From assembly GCF_001949145.1 (NCBI RefSeq), contig NW_019091359.1, positions 226,667-290,666 on the forward strand: a stretch of DNA of 64,000 bases, read 5' to 3'. The notes below the pieces were generated by a model, which was not told the DNA's origin, did not search any database, and saw nothing but the letters and a program-made list of their open reading frames with translations. Source of the DNA: Acanthaster planci. Taxonomy: Eukaryota; Echinodermata; Asteroidea; Valvatida; Acanthasteridae. Positions 43,941 through 54,964 of this stretch are shown piece by piece. The position numbers and the translations under genes are program-made. Every line of letters starts with the position of its first letter. Positions within the stretch are counted from its first letter, which is position 1.

Positions 43941-46900
43941 AAATGATAAACGGAAGGTGTGCATTTAAGAGCCATTTCTACTTGTCGTGTTTTGTCACAT
44001 TTGTTTTGAAAGTCGTCACTGGGGCAGGAAAACATGTCTTTATAGCCTAGAATCCTGAGCCACCGTGGTAAGAAATCTCTTGATTTTCTGCAGTTTGCTT
44101 GTACTTTTGTAGGCATCAATCACAGATGTCCTTTGTCTCAATTTTTGTGAGTATTGGACAAGATGTTATCGAGGAAACTATGCATTCACTGGGAGTGAAC
44201 ACCACAGTTTTTAAAAATAAGTGTATGACTTTTCTATTTTTTTGAATGGAACAATTACCGCGGATACTGTTGCCAAAAATAATTGCCCAAATAAACAGCA
44301 CATGTTTCATACTCTGGTAAAACTCTTGGCGCCTCCAAATATGGAAAAAAATGTGGTGTCTGGCAGAGATGGTTACGTGGATTAATTTTATATCTCTTCC
44401 GCTGCTATTTTTATTCACGTCGCCTCCTGACATATGGTTTTGAAAAGCCAGCTTTGCACGCACAAAGGACCATAAACTACAACTGAGTACTGATGATACG
44501 TAATGTGAGATTTAGATTTTTTTTTCAAGGGAGTTTGAATTCTCCATGGCAAATGTATGTGGAGGTCATCTTTATTAGCGTAGGTCTTTCACAACTCTTT
44601 AGTACTGTGTGTTGTAAACACTAGGGGCGAGAGACATATTGTTAGCATTCAGACACCGTCCGCATTTTATGGAAGCCTTTTAAAGTAGAATGTGGAGTTT
44701 AGCTAGGGCTAATCGCTATGTCTGGTTTCCCAAACAGCGCCATTTCTCGAATTGTTTGTGACAGTTTAAATGCAGACTGGATATGTTGGGTTTTCCCATT
44801 GTGCTCAACTGAATGTAAAGACAATGGATTCACTTCAGTGGCCTGTCAGCAGTGCAGATCTCGTCAAATGTGAATCACAATTTTATTGTAAAGCACTCGC
44901 ACATTGCCAGAATCGCAATTCTAAAATATAGGCCGTACTCTTTATCAACTGCTGTCCAGTGAGCTCCCGTTGGATCTGTGACGTCTCTGTTGTGCTTAGA
45001 ATGCAAATCCCCCCTCGCACGCGAAAGAAACAAAACAAAGGATTTCCAATGTCCGTTTGGCACGGTTCGTGGTCCTTGACGGAGGCTGTTGATCTCTTTG
45101 TGTTCATATTCTCTGAACAGTCCCCAACATACAGATTGACCCACATTTTACTGACTATTGCGGATGGGCCGCTATCTGCCGAGGTATCGTCATACATCAT
45201 GTCAGTCTTTCATAGTTGACAGTTCCAAAATGCCAGCTTACAGAAAGGGGGAAGGATATTAATGATAACTGCAGAGCTCGTGCTGGAGGGAATTATGTTT
45301 ACCGAAATTGCATTCCCCCCTTTTTTGGCGGTTAATGGTTGGAAACGATAGTCTCTTCATTGCATCGAAGGATTGTGACACTCTGTTAACGATGCTTGAG
45401 GTTTAGGAAGGATTCGAGTGAAAATAATGGAAAGATTGGAGACTAGAAATTGGATTGTCAAGCTGCGGTTGTTGCTCAAATCCTACTGCTGGATGGAGTG
45501 TTTCTGAACTGAGAGTAGATGGAAATTAACCTTGAAAGATTAGACGGCTGGACAAAAGACTAGTAGTCTAAGTTCTTTGTTGTGTTGATTTCCATACATC
45601 ACGAACAAAAAATATACCGTGCAGAGACCCACTTCGTGCGGAATAATCTGCAGTGTTGGTTTGAAGCCCAAGAGCTTTTCCACAGAGTTCAGAAAGTCTC
45701 TTGGCTCTGCTCTTGGGTCTCTGTGCTCTGCAAGGCTGTGCTCTGCAGTGTTCTCTTTTCTAAGCCCCCCCCCCACCACCACCACCACCAAAGAAACTTG
45801 TCTTGCTGGTAACATTTCCAAAAGAAGATTGATGATGAAAGGCAATTTCATTTCCCTTCCTAAAAAGCTCGTGAAAAGCCCCGAACATTGGCATCACACG
45901 TCATAAAGGCCATTAAATATTTTATAAAAGATTTCCAAATATCTGCTCCCCCCCCCAAATGGTTCTGTACCTGCTATTCAGAATTTTAGGCTTAGAAAAA
46001 TCAGGCTGTGGTATATCATTATAGTTTTAAATATTCTCATTGTTATCTGTTCCATGCTCACACAAGTCCTTGATTCGTTTTCATAACATAACCAAGTGTC
46101 AAGTCAAATTGTCTAAATTACTATGAGTGAAGGGGCAACTCGACCCGAATCTGGGACATTGGTGCATTTCAGTCGGCAAGTACCGTGCGTCAGTCGCCTT
46201 GAAGTGTGCCAACTAGTCTGTCGGTAACCAGAAAGCTCAAACGGAATAGCAGCACAACATTCTCTGGAGGTGGTGGTTTCACTTACTGCTGGAAAGGAGT
46301 ATATACCCTAGAGGGAAGTTTTTTAATCTAAAACATTTTTCTCATAAAACAATACATTTTCTTTGATTGCTTTTTCTTCTGACCGATAACTTTTAAAAGA
46401 GGCCAGAACTTAGAGAAATCGTTTCACAGGAATAAGGTATTTAAGAATTTGAAGAAATTGGAATTAAATATTTCCCATGTCTTATTCTTTGCTGATAAAC
46501 AACATTCATCTGTACGAAGGATTTATCTAAAATTGTTTAGATTCACTGAATTACTTTAAAGAGAAAGGTTGTTTAATTTGGCTTCAAGGGATGTAAATTT
46601 AGTACCCACAACTGTCTTTTTTTCCAGTGGAGAGGCTTTGTTGATATATGCACATACGTGATTGTATTAGCATTCTGCTGAAGATGATGTGGATATTGGA
46701 TAATGATGTTGTAGAGAAAAAATATGTAAGTTGAAGTGTTTAGTTTGCATAATACCCAGGAATAATGCTGGCGGTTCCCGCATAATAATACAATGTGCTG
46801 GTGGGTATAATGTACAGGATTAGGTGAGGCAAACTTTATGACTGTGTATGTTCTCATGCACATCATTGGGAAGCAATTTTGTGGCACTTGTATTTGCTTG

Positions 46901-47445
46901 GTCGGGATTGGCTTTATTGCGAGTGCCAGGTCCTTGTCCTTTTTTTGTCTTGAAGGGGATAGCGGTTTAATGTTCCTTCAATTTTCAGCACTCATTCAGT
47001 ACCGTACATTTGTCGATTTTGTTCATGTTGGGTCGTGCGAACAAGACTTTGTCACTCTATCTCGTTTGTAGACAATTGATTTGTAGGCATTTCAACTGAT
47101 ATTTACGAACTTGGCATTCAAATTAAGATTCGTCCAAATGTAAAAGATCTTTAATCTTTGTGATGTTTCCGTTCAATTGAGATACGAGAAGGTTCAAGTG
47201 AAGCCCATCTTTCATTGCAAATCTGTTTAAGATAATATGCTTTCTCTGTCAACACTGTTTTGATTTAGGAAAAAAATCACTTTGCATGATTAATTTTTTG
47301 AAAGCCTTCTAATCAAGCGAAATCAAGGAAGTATTTCTTTTTCTTGCGATTTTCCCTGCCGAATTCGTGAACTCTGCATCCGAATTAGCGATAGGTTCAT
47401 TCATCTAAGCACGAAATAGATTACTGATCCAGATCATCATTCATA
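43940..47445. other. intergenic, no gene recognised
   Basis: All open frames are short and lack domains or paired splice sites. A C10 run followed by CCA/ACC trinucleotides lies at 45765-45792, and further C runs occur near 45952. CpG content rises here toward the unmethylated-type level seen downstream. Confidence 0.6.
45765..45792. repeat. C10 plus (CCA)n microsatellite
   Basis: A run of cytosines passes directly into five or more CCA/ACC units. A simple length-variable repeat with no coding role seen. Confidence 0.9.
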
Positions 47446-47621
47446 GATCTCTTTAGAAGAGGTGTGGTTCCGAGAAGAAGAGGTGTGGTTCCGAGAAGAA
47501 CCGGTGAGTATTGACTCGACGTTTGTCCTGGCCATCCTTCAGGATCGGCTAGAGCATCCTGGCCGAAACGTCGAGTTAATACTTACCGGTTCTTCTCGGA
47601 ACCACACCCCTTCTGAAGAGA
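47446..47621. mobile_element. foldback element with duplicated arm
   Basis: Bases 47482-47524 and 47566-47608 are inverted copies: 43 bases with 41 matches, both mismatches being G/A. They are separated by a 41-base loop. A looser match continues outward to GATCTCTTTAGAAG / TATCTCTTCAGAAG. Within the left arm, the 21-base unit beginning GGTGTGGTTCCGAGAAGAA is tandemly doubled (47461-47481 and 47482-47502). The 86-codon frame here is a by-product. No target duplication resolved. Confidence 0.82.
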
Positions 47622-47639
47622 TACTTTCCACAGTGTTCC

Positions 47640-50600
47640 TGCAACCTACAGCTCACGTAGCTTCCACCATGCAAAGCTGCAAATCTTACCCATTCGTGGA
47701 GCAAAGAATGATCACTTCTTGAGCATGCGATTGCGTAGTCTTCTTATAAGAAGTGAAAATCAGCATTCAATTAGAGAAACATGCAGAAAGCAATCACATT
47801 CGCGCCAAAACTCCGTGGTAGACATTTAGGCATCCAATTTCGTGAACGGGCAACCATTTTGTGACATTTGTGGAATGTTTTTCATTTCATATAATTGTTT
47901 AATTCGTATTTTGTTTTCTTTCAGTAATCATGAAAAAATGAATAACACGTAAGTAAAATCAAAGATATAAAACAGCCTGAAGTAAGCATATCAAACAGAA
48001 AGGAGCAAAAAGTTGGGGAAAAAGGAAAAGTGTAAAAATGCATATAGAGGGTGAAAAATGTGATAACGAAACTAAATTATTGCGAACAAAATCAGAATAA
48101 TCTTCGTACGTCTACAATTTAATCATAGAGACATGTACTGAGGGAGTGTGTGTATGTTTGTTGGGTATATAACAACTGTAAACTACAATTAGTCGATAAC
48201 TAACAATCTCCCGTTAATGTCAACTAAAAGAACCTGGTTATTTTGGCCCATCTCACAGTGATTTTTTTCACTTTGATTTTGTTAAAATGTATAGGCCTAC
48301 GTGGAATGTACCCGACACCCAACCGCTGATGGGGATGTATAGTCTAATATTATTGACTAAAACTAGATTTATACCGAATTTATGAAAGTAGACAGTTCCG
48401 AAATAGATTGCTCCAACCAAGAATAGCTGGTCGTATCTAGTGTGTCCTGTCCATGCAGTGTCACTCAAAGAAAGAAAATTAGAAAAAGAAGATTACAGGA
48501 AAAAAATAATAGATCATAAAAAGAATTCATGTATATTCCACCTCGTACTTACTGGAGATCTTTGTATTTTTTTCGCCTCTTTGCAATTTCATTTTCCCCT
48601 CAATGAATAGGTATTAGGCCTATTAAATTGGCAAAACCCGCACAATGTTTGCATGTGCTCGGCCGGTGTTCGTTCACATTAATAACTTACTTCATTAAAA
48701 GGGATGAACGAGGGTGTGCAGATGTTTGTTCAATTTAGGCCTATTCCATATGCATAGTCTTGAAGGTCAGGGTTACAGTAAACTAAACTATATGCGCATC
48801 TAACCGAGTCCAACTCTCTTTGTTATTGGCGTTTGTGAGAGCTCTTGAGAAGAAAGCCAATTGCGCTCACCGGCGATTTTGCCCTCGTAGTCAAACCTTT
48901 GGTACATAACCAAAATTGGTGAATGTGAATATTCACATGTGCTTAAACATTGAGGACACGGCTGACCCTTTTCCGATTTGAGTCTGGCCGCTGAATGTCC
49001 AAGCCAAATTAAAGCTTGTAAGACCTATTCCATCACTGGTGCGTTCTTCACATAACACAAGCCAATCACTGGTCAAGTAATAGGCGTGCAATCGATGATA
49101 AGCTAGCCCCTGTAGCCCAAATGACCTTAGCTTTATTAGGTATGGTATTGTTTATGGTGTGTATCAGCTGATTTTAAATCAAAGACTGAACATCACACAA
49201 ACTTGACAGTGCACGTATTTGCGATAAAACTGTATCGATGAGACTAAACTAAATTGTGTTCTGCGAGGCATCAGGACGATTTGAAGTCTAGTAACATTTA
49301 ACCTCAGAAATTCTTGTTTTATAGCCTCGGTCGGTCTGTTAACTGTTCAATTGAACTGATTTACCAATTCTGGCAATCACTTTTAAAAATTGACTCACAT
49401 CTGATCGGCCAGTCATTTCGACTGGCAAAAATGTCTAAGGCCGGACAGTGAAGGCGTCTCGTGTTCAAGAACTCCCCCCTGTCGTTAAGAGTGGTTGGCG
49501 CCCTCTTCAGGCAGCTTACAAGAAATTGGAGTATTCTTAGAATTCGTTCCCGACTATGACTACGCGGGTCAGCCTTTCGGGCATGAACAACGCCAGCAGG
49601 AGTGCATTTTGAGTAAAATGCAACAAATAAAATCGCGAGTCCATTTTATTTTAAAGTCTGCTTGCATCTAATTCTTCATGGTAGATCTCCATGATCGTGT
49701 TGACATTACTCAGTCTGATATGAGCATTAGGTGCGATTCTCAGACTTAATTGTGCGCTGTATACATGTACAGCCAACTGTTAGAGGAGACGCCGTTATGA
49801 ATTACCCTCGCATTTTATTCCGTGAGCTGACCACACTTGGATCGCAAGACACCGTGTGCCACCGACTAGTGATGCCGTGTTTGAGGCCGTCAAGGCGGTT
49901 CGTGATGGTCAACGTCACTCGCATTGTTGGCAGTCGTTTTGCTCTCCTGGGAGACCAGGCGGACATTTTAACCCAAGAAAAGATGATTCTGGCCCCGTCG
50001 TTTTAGAGTATTAGTTGTGAGGAAATGAAGCTGGGGGACGGATATGAATAATGATACCTTTTCGGGATCATTTGACCAGTCTCGTTTGTATCAAGGGAGA
50101 GAACTAAGATTGGGCTTAATCATAAACTCTATGGTGGTGCGTATTGACTGCCTTTATAATACATGTCGCTGAAAATTCACGGCGCTTGCCTTTGTGGTTG
50201 AAGCTGTGGTTCGTAATGAAACGAAAAGAAATCAGCACACGACTTCAATTTGTTGTGGACAGAAACCCGCGTGGTGCGAGTTGAGTCAGATCAGATAAAG
50301 GGCCTATTTGGGAGTATAGTGGCAAGGTTGATAGTGTTGCTCCACATTTCCCACGTTAGCAGATGCGTATCCTTTAAACTACCCCTGATTGGAAAAACCA
50401 GTCTTGTTAAACCCCCTTCTCGTCCTACAAAGTGCCTTTTTTTACGTTCACTATCCCCGCCGTGTTGTCGTGTTTCCCCCATACTGAAAGGGGTGACCGG
50501 CGTGCGGCGCTTCCCGCCATTCACAACCGCGAAATTAATGGGGACGATTTCTCCCCCATCCCCCATTACGAAGTCCGGTCCTTGGCGGTGTGGCCTGACA

Positions 50601-51400
50601 TCAAACGGCACCGCCGTTGCAAGGGTGCAGGTTTTTTATTCGGCGATTGCTTTGTTCCTTTGATGTTGACCCCTTTGTGACAGATAATGAGATCTCTTTC
50701 GGGGTGTCGGCACCGTCGGAGAAAGTGTGGGCCTGGTTCGTTACCCCTCTGTCAGGCCGGCTGCCTTGCATGACTTTACCCCATGCGCCGTGAAATTGAG
50801 CTGAATGGTTAGGTGTATAGTTGACACTGTTCAGAGGCCTGTTTCCTTTGATTAACAGATACAAACTTGGCAGGTTTAGCCCATAAAACTTTTAAAACCA
50901 TCGGAATGACCGGCCTTCGCACTGTAGGGCGGTAGTTCGTGAGATCCCCAATTGTGCCTCTGCACATTTGGAGAAATACGCACGCACCAAGTTTCTTCCT
51001 TTCTAAGGTCTGTGGAGTTTGAATTCCTCAAACCCTAAATGTGGGCTTTCAGCGTATTTGAGGCTTTTCGTGACAAAATTTGAGCTTTCCTTGTGTCTGC
51101 TTTTTCTCTGCTTCCTCCACAAACTGTCAAATAACCCTCTAATAGTCCAACGTACTGCTTTGCACATACCGTCAACGGCCCTTGGGCCCATGTCGTTGTA
51201 ACCAAGATTTTGTCACGTTCCTTTGTTGCAGTTTAGCGTAAAATCGTCGTTACACGGTGTGTGGCAGTGTAGGTTCACTGGATAGAGTTGGAGTTTCACC
51301 TTTTCATAAGCATGTTGAAAATCCCCTTGAACAATTGGGTTCTGTTGGCCTAGCTAGTATTTGCCTTTTGAGTGGTTTGATAGTTAATTTATAGGTTGGA
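47640..51400. other. intergenic, no gene recognised
   Basis: AT-rich to about 49.6 kb, then more GC- and CpG-rich. I counted about 33 CpG in 49681-50280, near expectation. A GC-rich patch lies at about 50430-50640. Frames such as 50250-50663 have no domain. Confidence 0.55.
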
Positions 51401-51404
51401 TGGT

Positions 51405-51642
51405 GGGCCAATTTCATAAAGCTGCTTAAGCATAAAATTTGCTTAAGCATGAAAAAGCCTTGCTTTACAAATCAGGTTACCAGCCAAAATTGCACGTGAT
51501 GTATATTGTTTTGCAATGGTATCCTATCGTTTGGTTAGAATGACTATCACGTAGATTTTGAGCTGGCAACCTTCGTTTTTTAAGCAAAGAATTTTTGCGC
51601 GTAAGCAAATTTTGTGCTCAAGCAGCTCTATGAAATTAGCCC
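51405..51642. mobile_element. palindromic MITE (238 bp) with TGGT target duplication
   Basis: The left end GGGCCAATTTCATAAAGCTG and the reverse complement of the right end GGGCTAATTTCATAGAGCTG match closely, and the arms stay complementary for about 90 bases on each side. Both flanks are TGGT (51401-51404 and 51643-51646), a 4-bp target duplication. There is no internal coding capacity. Superfamily not assigned. Confidence 0.85.
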
Positions 51643-51754
51643 TGGTAAAGCTCTGGTTATTGGTTTAGAAGGTCTTTAATTTACTGAATGATAACACCGT
51701 TACATTATAAGTCTGTGTCGAGACGCTTCGTCAAATTCGTTTGCTTGTCGTCAG

Positions 51755-51946
51755 GCAAGCCTTCATACGGCCGTTTCACAATAGTACGCCACCAAGAGTT
51801 TGCCTCGCATTGGCCAATCACAATGCACGAAATTTGTCGACCCAGTGCGCGTTTGGAAAGGGGTAGACAAATTTCGCGCGTAATGATTGGCCAACGTGTT
51901 GCAATCTCTTGGTGGCGCACAATCGTGAATCGCTCGTATTGCCCCT
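51755..51946. mobile_element. palindromic MITE-like element (about 190 bp)
   Basis: The halves are inverted copies: ACGCCACCAAGAG on the left pairs with CTCTTGGTGGCGC on the right, and CATTGGCCAATCA with TGATTGGCCAACG. Further pairs lie between them (GAAATTTGTCGACCC / GGGGTAGACAAATTTC). Because of this symmetry both strands translate to similar peptides ending WWRTIV, which would mislead a gene finder. Ends are approximate. Confidence 0.78.
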
Positions 51947-51975
51947 AAGACCCGTGCGCGTTTTGTAACCATAAT

Positions 51976-52005
51976 CCCCCCCCCACACACACGCGCGCGC
52001 GCGCA
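51976..52005. repeat. C9-(CA)n-(CG)n simple repeat
   Basis: A cytosine run is followed by CACACACA and then CGCGCGCGCGCGC. The alternating purine-pyrimidine part is the sequence type that most easily adopts Z-DNA. It sits 30 bases beyond the palindromic element. Confidence 0.9.
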
Positions 52006-54719
52006 ACCATGGTTACAATCTGTCGCTCTTTGCAACACAAAAAACACTCCACTGCGGGGCAGACAGGATCCCATACCTGCATCAGTTGTCCCGATGTAAT
52101 GATTGGATCACATGATTGAAATGACAACAACCTGTGACCTCATCATTTCTAATTCTCAGTACGTCAATTTGCAAACCCAATTTATCCAAATCTGGGACAT
52201 GAGGCTTATAATCCTAACATGGCCCTACTCACCAGCATTCTACGATAATGAAACGGGAAAAAATCATCTTTTCCCCCCTCGCAATAGGCGGCCCCTGAGA
52301 TCCACCGTTCCAATTTAAACACAATAATCGCGCCAATTCCTAACTCAATTGTTGGCTTGCCAATTTTATTTGGCGCCAACTTTTTGGAGCGCCCTTTTTA
52401 GCGCTTGCCGAACGACGACCATGCAGCAAATGGTACATCCTGCCCGTGCGTGCCCTCGTCAGACACGGGGTTTTCTGTGAAAAAAAAAATCAATGGATAA
52501 TTGGCGCAGGGAAAACCGGAGTTTGACAAGCGGACGTGGCACCGGAGGCTCAGCTGTGGCTCGCGGATGGAACACGCTCTGACCGCGGCGAGTAACGGTC
52601 GCCTGTTGGCGGGGCTCCTCGGGCCGTTCGACTTGAAGACTTTGTTTCTTCTGTCCGAAAAGAAGGGCAAAAAACCCACATTATCAGATCCATGCAGTCA
52701 CAGACTTGTCATAATTGTATGGATCCACTAGCAGGAATTTTATGTGCTACGTGACATGTGTTTGTTAGGCAACCTGTGCGCCATGTGAATTTTTATACCG
52801 AGAAATTTGTCCTCTTGGATTCATATCAGGGTGCTCCTGATTGCACAAGTTTTCTCCATAACAACTGTTTTTCTTTGTTTTACGGACGAAGACCGTAGCA
52901 GTTCAATAAACATGTCCACAAATTGGATGCATTTTGTCCATAAAATAGTTCTGCATATTGTAACTATGTATCATGGAAGTCCATGCCCGAACTTGCGCTA
53001 TTGCGCTACCCGCATGTACAAATGATTATTTCCCCTAAGGCTATTTATGTGGTTTGCGTGCTTTGTCGTAAAGCCTCGGTTTCTAATGTTATATTTATTA
53101 TTTCTATCTTATTTTCTATAATAATGAAAAGGAGTGTCTATCTCTTGCCTCTTGTATTCCTCATCTTTTCCCATTTTAGAAGGAAAAAATCCGTCCAGAA
53201 GTATTAGTTACACCCATGGTTCAACAGGTGTTTATTCGCCAGGCATTTCAGATTTTATTTGGTTGTTGTTTCTAATCGATTTTGATGATGGCATTTCATA
53301 AACTCAAAAAGTCTTGTAAACTCAATACGTAACCTTTTTAAAGTCAGTGAGGTTAGCACGTCCTTAACCGTCCAACCGACTTGTGACGGCTGCAGTTCGT
53401 ATTCCGCTCAGCGTACGACTTGGGCGTTCTAAAGACCAGCGATCGCTGCAGCATTGTGTCAATTGTTGTTAATAGAAATTCCAACAAGAATCTTTTATTT
53501 TTGTATGGAGTTGAGACGATGCCGGAATCATTAGCGAGGGCTTTCTTACAGTGATCTCATTCTGAGATCATTCTATTAGATGATGGATGATTCTGTCTGT
53601 GTTGCTGTCCACGTAAGGTTGTGTAGCCATCGCCTCGGCTGCTGCTGTTATGTCACGTCAGCTTGAGGTTGTGTTATGGGGGCGCTCGGCTCATCTGCCT
53701 ACTGTCCCACCTTCCTCCGGCCTGTCGCCTGTCGTAACATCGAACCGCCTGGCTAATACAGCAGGCCGCATTCATGATGTTCGATCGCCTTGCCCGCCTG
53801 GCAAACATTTGCTGATCAAACAGGCAGAATTAATTTGTCAAGGAGCAATTCTCTGACCGTACACCGAAAGGAGGAAAGGTGGATGCGTTTTGGACATGCA
53901 GGGGGGGGACAATTTTTATGGCCGTTCAGGCGCGTTTTGATGAATAATTGAGTTAATTCACAGATTATTTCATTCAGCACGGCCGTGTGCAGTGATGAAA
54001 GTCGAAGCGAAACATGGAATGTGCAGTGACTTGTAAATTGCAGATCACAGAACACAAATTAATGGCACTGTTTGTTTCTGTTTGCGAATGACTTGCCATA
54101 GTGATGAATTTTAAAATTCATTCGAATTTCTGCATGGTCAGCGAGCTTTTGTTGTCGCTTGGAGCTAGCGCTAGTTTATTTTACGATGGTGACGATGACC
54201 TTCCACGGAGGAGTTAAAAACGACCAATGAAATATTGATGTAGGGTTTTGTGTCTTGACCAAGTCCTGTAGTGCAACAATGGGACCGAACTTTGCCAAGG
54301 TTCACATTTAAATTTGCATGGAACTGAATTGACTAAGATTGGGAAGATTTTGAGTACAACACGGCGGTCGTTGAGCACCGTTGAAATGATGACACCGGTG
54401 ATTTCTCAATGCGATCGTCTCCATTTCGTCTGCTTCCTTCACATCACTTTCTTGTCTGCTTACGATAAATGTGCATGTCTGTTAGATTTCATGGCCGTCC
54501 TGTCTTCTTATTTGTTTGGCCACAAGAAACAGTTTATTGATTACTGGTCGGATGATACATACCCTTGGACTGACCGATTGGTGGGTTGACCAATCAATGC
54601 AGTGATGAAATTACTGAATGATTTGTCGAGTGCTAAAAAGAAGTCATCGATGTTGTTCGGTCTGAAGGTTTGTCGGTGGGTTGGTTAGCTGAATGCCCTC
54701 TACTGATTGATTGACTTCC
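52006..54719. other. intergenic, no gene recognised
   Basis: Contains a CpG-rich stretch at about 52370-52650 with frames open on both strands but no recognisable protein. A small TGATCTCA/TGAGATCA palindrome lies near 53550. Otherwise nothing I can name. Confidence 0.5.
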
Positions 54720-54860
54720 TGGCTAGATTGTTGGCTAGCAGGCTGGCTAGTCAGCTGGCTGGTTGGCATAATGATTGGCAAGCTTGCTGGCTGCTTGCTT
54801 GCTCACTGGCTTGCTGGCTGGTTGCCAGGCTGACTGGATGGCTGGTAGGCAGGCTGGCAG
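54720..54860. repeat. GGCTGGCT-type degenerate minisatellite
   Basis: Repeated variants of TTGGCTGG, GGCTGGCTAG and TTGCTGGCTG fill about 140 bases, with a unit of roughly 8 to 12 bases. It stops just before the hairpin at 54893. Confidence 0.8.
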
Positions 54861-54892
54861 TGTAAACGAAGTTGGTATATGTTTACGCTCTC

Positions 54893-54959
54893 GTATGGCG
54901 TGCAAAGTTAACATGTAATCCCGGAATAGAGATATAAATGTTAACTTTGCACGCCATAC
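54893..54959. repeat. perfect 22-bp inverted repeat with 23-base loop
   Basis: Arms 54893-54914 (starting GTATGGCGTGC, ending GTTAACAT) and 54938-54959 are exact reverse complements. The tetranucleotide TCTC occurs immediately on both sides (54889-54892 and 54960-54963). It could be a tiny transposon relic or, given its 67-base hairpin size, a small-RNA precursor. Confidence 0.85.
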
Positions 54960-54964
54960 TCTCG

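Noticed and set aside
47462-47722. 86-codon frame with EEVWFREE repeats
   Set aside because: It is a translation of the foldback element; the repeats reflect the 21-base DNA duplication and the inverted arm.
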